A program made the translations under genes and the position numbers. A DNA stretch of 15,965 bases, from positions 1 to 15,965 of the forward strand of contig JANXTD010000640.1 in assembly GCA_025352585.1 (NCBI GenBank). The letters are read 5' to 3'. The stretch comes from Fimbriiglobus sp. (lineage in GTDB: Bacteria > Planctomycetota > Planctomycetia > Gemmatales > Gemmataceae). Under the pieces are notes generated by a model. The model made no database searches. It saw only the letters and a program-made list of their open reading frames with translations, and was not told where the DNA came from. Position 1 is the stretch's first letter; each line of letters begins with the position of its first letter. Below, piece by piece: positions 15,222 to 15,965 of the stretch.

Positions 15222-15965
15222 TCAACGCCCCGCTTTCAGGGCCGGGCCGATCGCCTCGCGGGTCAGGCGCTCCGTGAACAGGTCGGCCCCCGCGACGAAG
15301 GCGTGGTGGCCGTCGTAGAACGCCGCGTCGTCGAGCCACTCGCGGGCGTTCACCAGCGGCGTGTTCAACTCGGCCAGGCGACGCAAGAGACGGTCGTACC
15401 CGGCCGCAGGGAAGTAGTCGCGGAAGCCGCTCGACTCCGGCATCAGCACCAACCGCACGGCCACGCCGCGGTCGCGGCAAAGTGTCAGTAGTTCTTCGAG
15501 CGCGGCGACGGCGGGGCCGCCGGGGGCGTAGTCTGCCAGCGTCGGGGCGTACTCGCGGCGAGCGTTCTCGGTCAGCGCCGCCCGCTTGTCGGCGTCCACG
15601 CTTTGCGACCAGGCCCGGCTGAAGCCGTCGCCGTCGGCCCCGCGGCTCCAGTCGCAGCGTGCGTGCCAGGGCAGGCTACTCGGCAGCACCCGCGACAGCA
15701 CCTGGCGGCGCAGCCAGTAAGCCGGCAGTGCGACGGTGCGCGCCCAGCGAGCGTGCAGGGCGTCCGGCGGGAAGCAGTAGCCGGCGACGGCGTCGCACTC
15801 CGACCGCGTCAGCCGGTCGGCGGACAGCATCCCCGCCTCCTGCGGCCGGCCGTCGGCGCTGGCGGCGAGCATACTCGGCAGCACTTCAACGAGCAGCAAG
15901 TCCGGCGTCACGCCGTCGCGTACGAGCCGCTTGAAGTAGACGAGTTGCGTCACGGGGCCGGCCGC
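15222..15965 (-). CDS. SGNH/DUF1574-like membrane protein, paralogue 3 (N-terminus outside window)
   Basis: The C-terminal 247 or so residues of a third paralogue. The frame stays open to the window edge. The first visible residues, AAGPVTQLVYFKRL, align with SGSGPVQELLTFKRL and GSGPVMELLVFRRL of the other two, so the GTG at 15953 is internal and the membrane helix plus the GSS-containing block lie beyond 15965. Further shared motifs are LLLVEVLPS, RLVLMPESSGF and FYDGHHAF (Asp-x-x-His intact). The gene starts the visible order of the minus-strand cluster, and its stop is 1 nt from the next ATG. Family assignment rests on paralogy with the two complete genes; presence of the nucleophile cannot be checked here. 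Confidence 0.72.
   Translation of the reverse strand, partial: AAGPVTQLVYFKRLVRDGVTPDLLLVEVLPSMLAASADGRPQEAGMLSADRLTRSECDAVAGYCFPPDALHARWARTVALPAYWLRRQVLSRVLPSSLPWHARCDWSRGADGDGFSRAWSQSVDADKRAALTENARREYAPTLADYAPGGPAVAALEELLTLCRDRGVAVRLVLMPESSGFRDYFPAAGYDRLLRRLAELNTPLVNAREWLDDAAFYDGHHAFVAGADLFTERLTREAIGPALKAGR

Noticed and set aside
1..15965. CRISPR array, tRNA, rRNA, insertion sequence or prophage
   Set aside because: No regularly spaced direct repeats, no cloverleaf or rRNA-like sequence, no transposase or integrase motifs, and no change in composition suggesting a recent insert.

Overview
The window is very G+C-rich and gene-dense. Codons end mostly in G or C and there is little non-coding DNA. 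The gene content points to a planctomycete, most likely of the Gemmata type. The clues are a membrane protein with a glutamine-amidotransferase-like tail beside a DUF4175-like protein, a secreted squalene-cyclase-like toroid protein ending in NYLPIYQR, a GAP1-like protein and a tandem set of SGNH-like membrane proteins. The taxonomic call is inference from gene content; there is no rRNA or other marker here.

Region A (1-6996, + strand) is a four-gene cluster. It holds the C-terminal end of a membrane-anchored GATase-like protein (probably the vWA/BatA-type protein of a MoxR-DUF58-vWA locus), a three-TM DUF4175-like protein, a 1019-aa exported Ala/Lys/Glu/Asp-rich helical-repeat protein, and a 329-aa exported alpha/alpha-toroid protein. 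Gaps are 4, 76 and 27 nt, so co-transcription is likely. All four look envelope-associated. I suggest the second and third proteins correspond to the N-terminal membrane part and the C-terminal helical part of one DUF4175-type architecture, split into two genes.

Region B (7125-9575, - strand) is one long gene for an 816-aa protein that resembles GAP1 (GTPase-associated protein 1) at its N-terminus and ends in a C-terminal transmembrane anchor. A GC-rich 8-bp hairpin lies just past its stop codon. It is divergent, across 219 nt, from region C (9795-13179, + strand). Region C is a LolD/MacB-type ABC ATPase followed after 19 nt by an 888-aa permease with two FtsX modules. Together they form a predicted exporter of lipoproteins, lipids or hydrophobic compounds.

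Region D (13182-15965, - strand) holds three consecutive paralogous SGNH/DUF1574-like single-pass membrane proteins. The third runs off the window edge. They are translationally coupled (a 1-nt gap and a 4-nt ATGA overlap). Such proteins usually accompany MBOAT acyltransferases in polysaccharide acylation; no MBOAT gene is visible here, but one may lie beyond 15965. The last of the three converges on the permease gene with only 2 nt between the stop codons.

I saw no tRNA, rRNA, CRISPR array, insertion sequence or integrase, and no non-coding stretch over 300 nt. The long antisense ORFs (one exceeds 1000 codons) are composition shadows and are not annotated.
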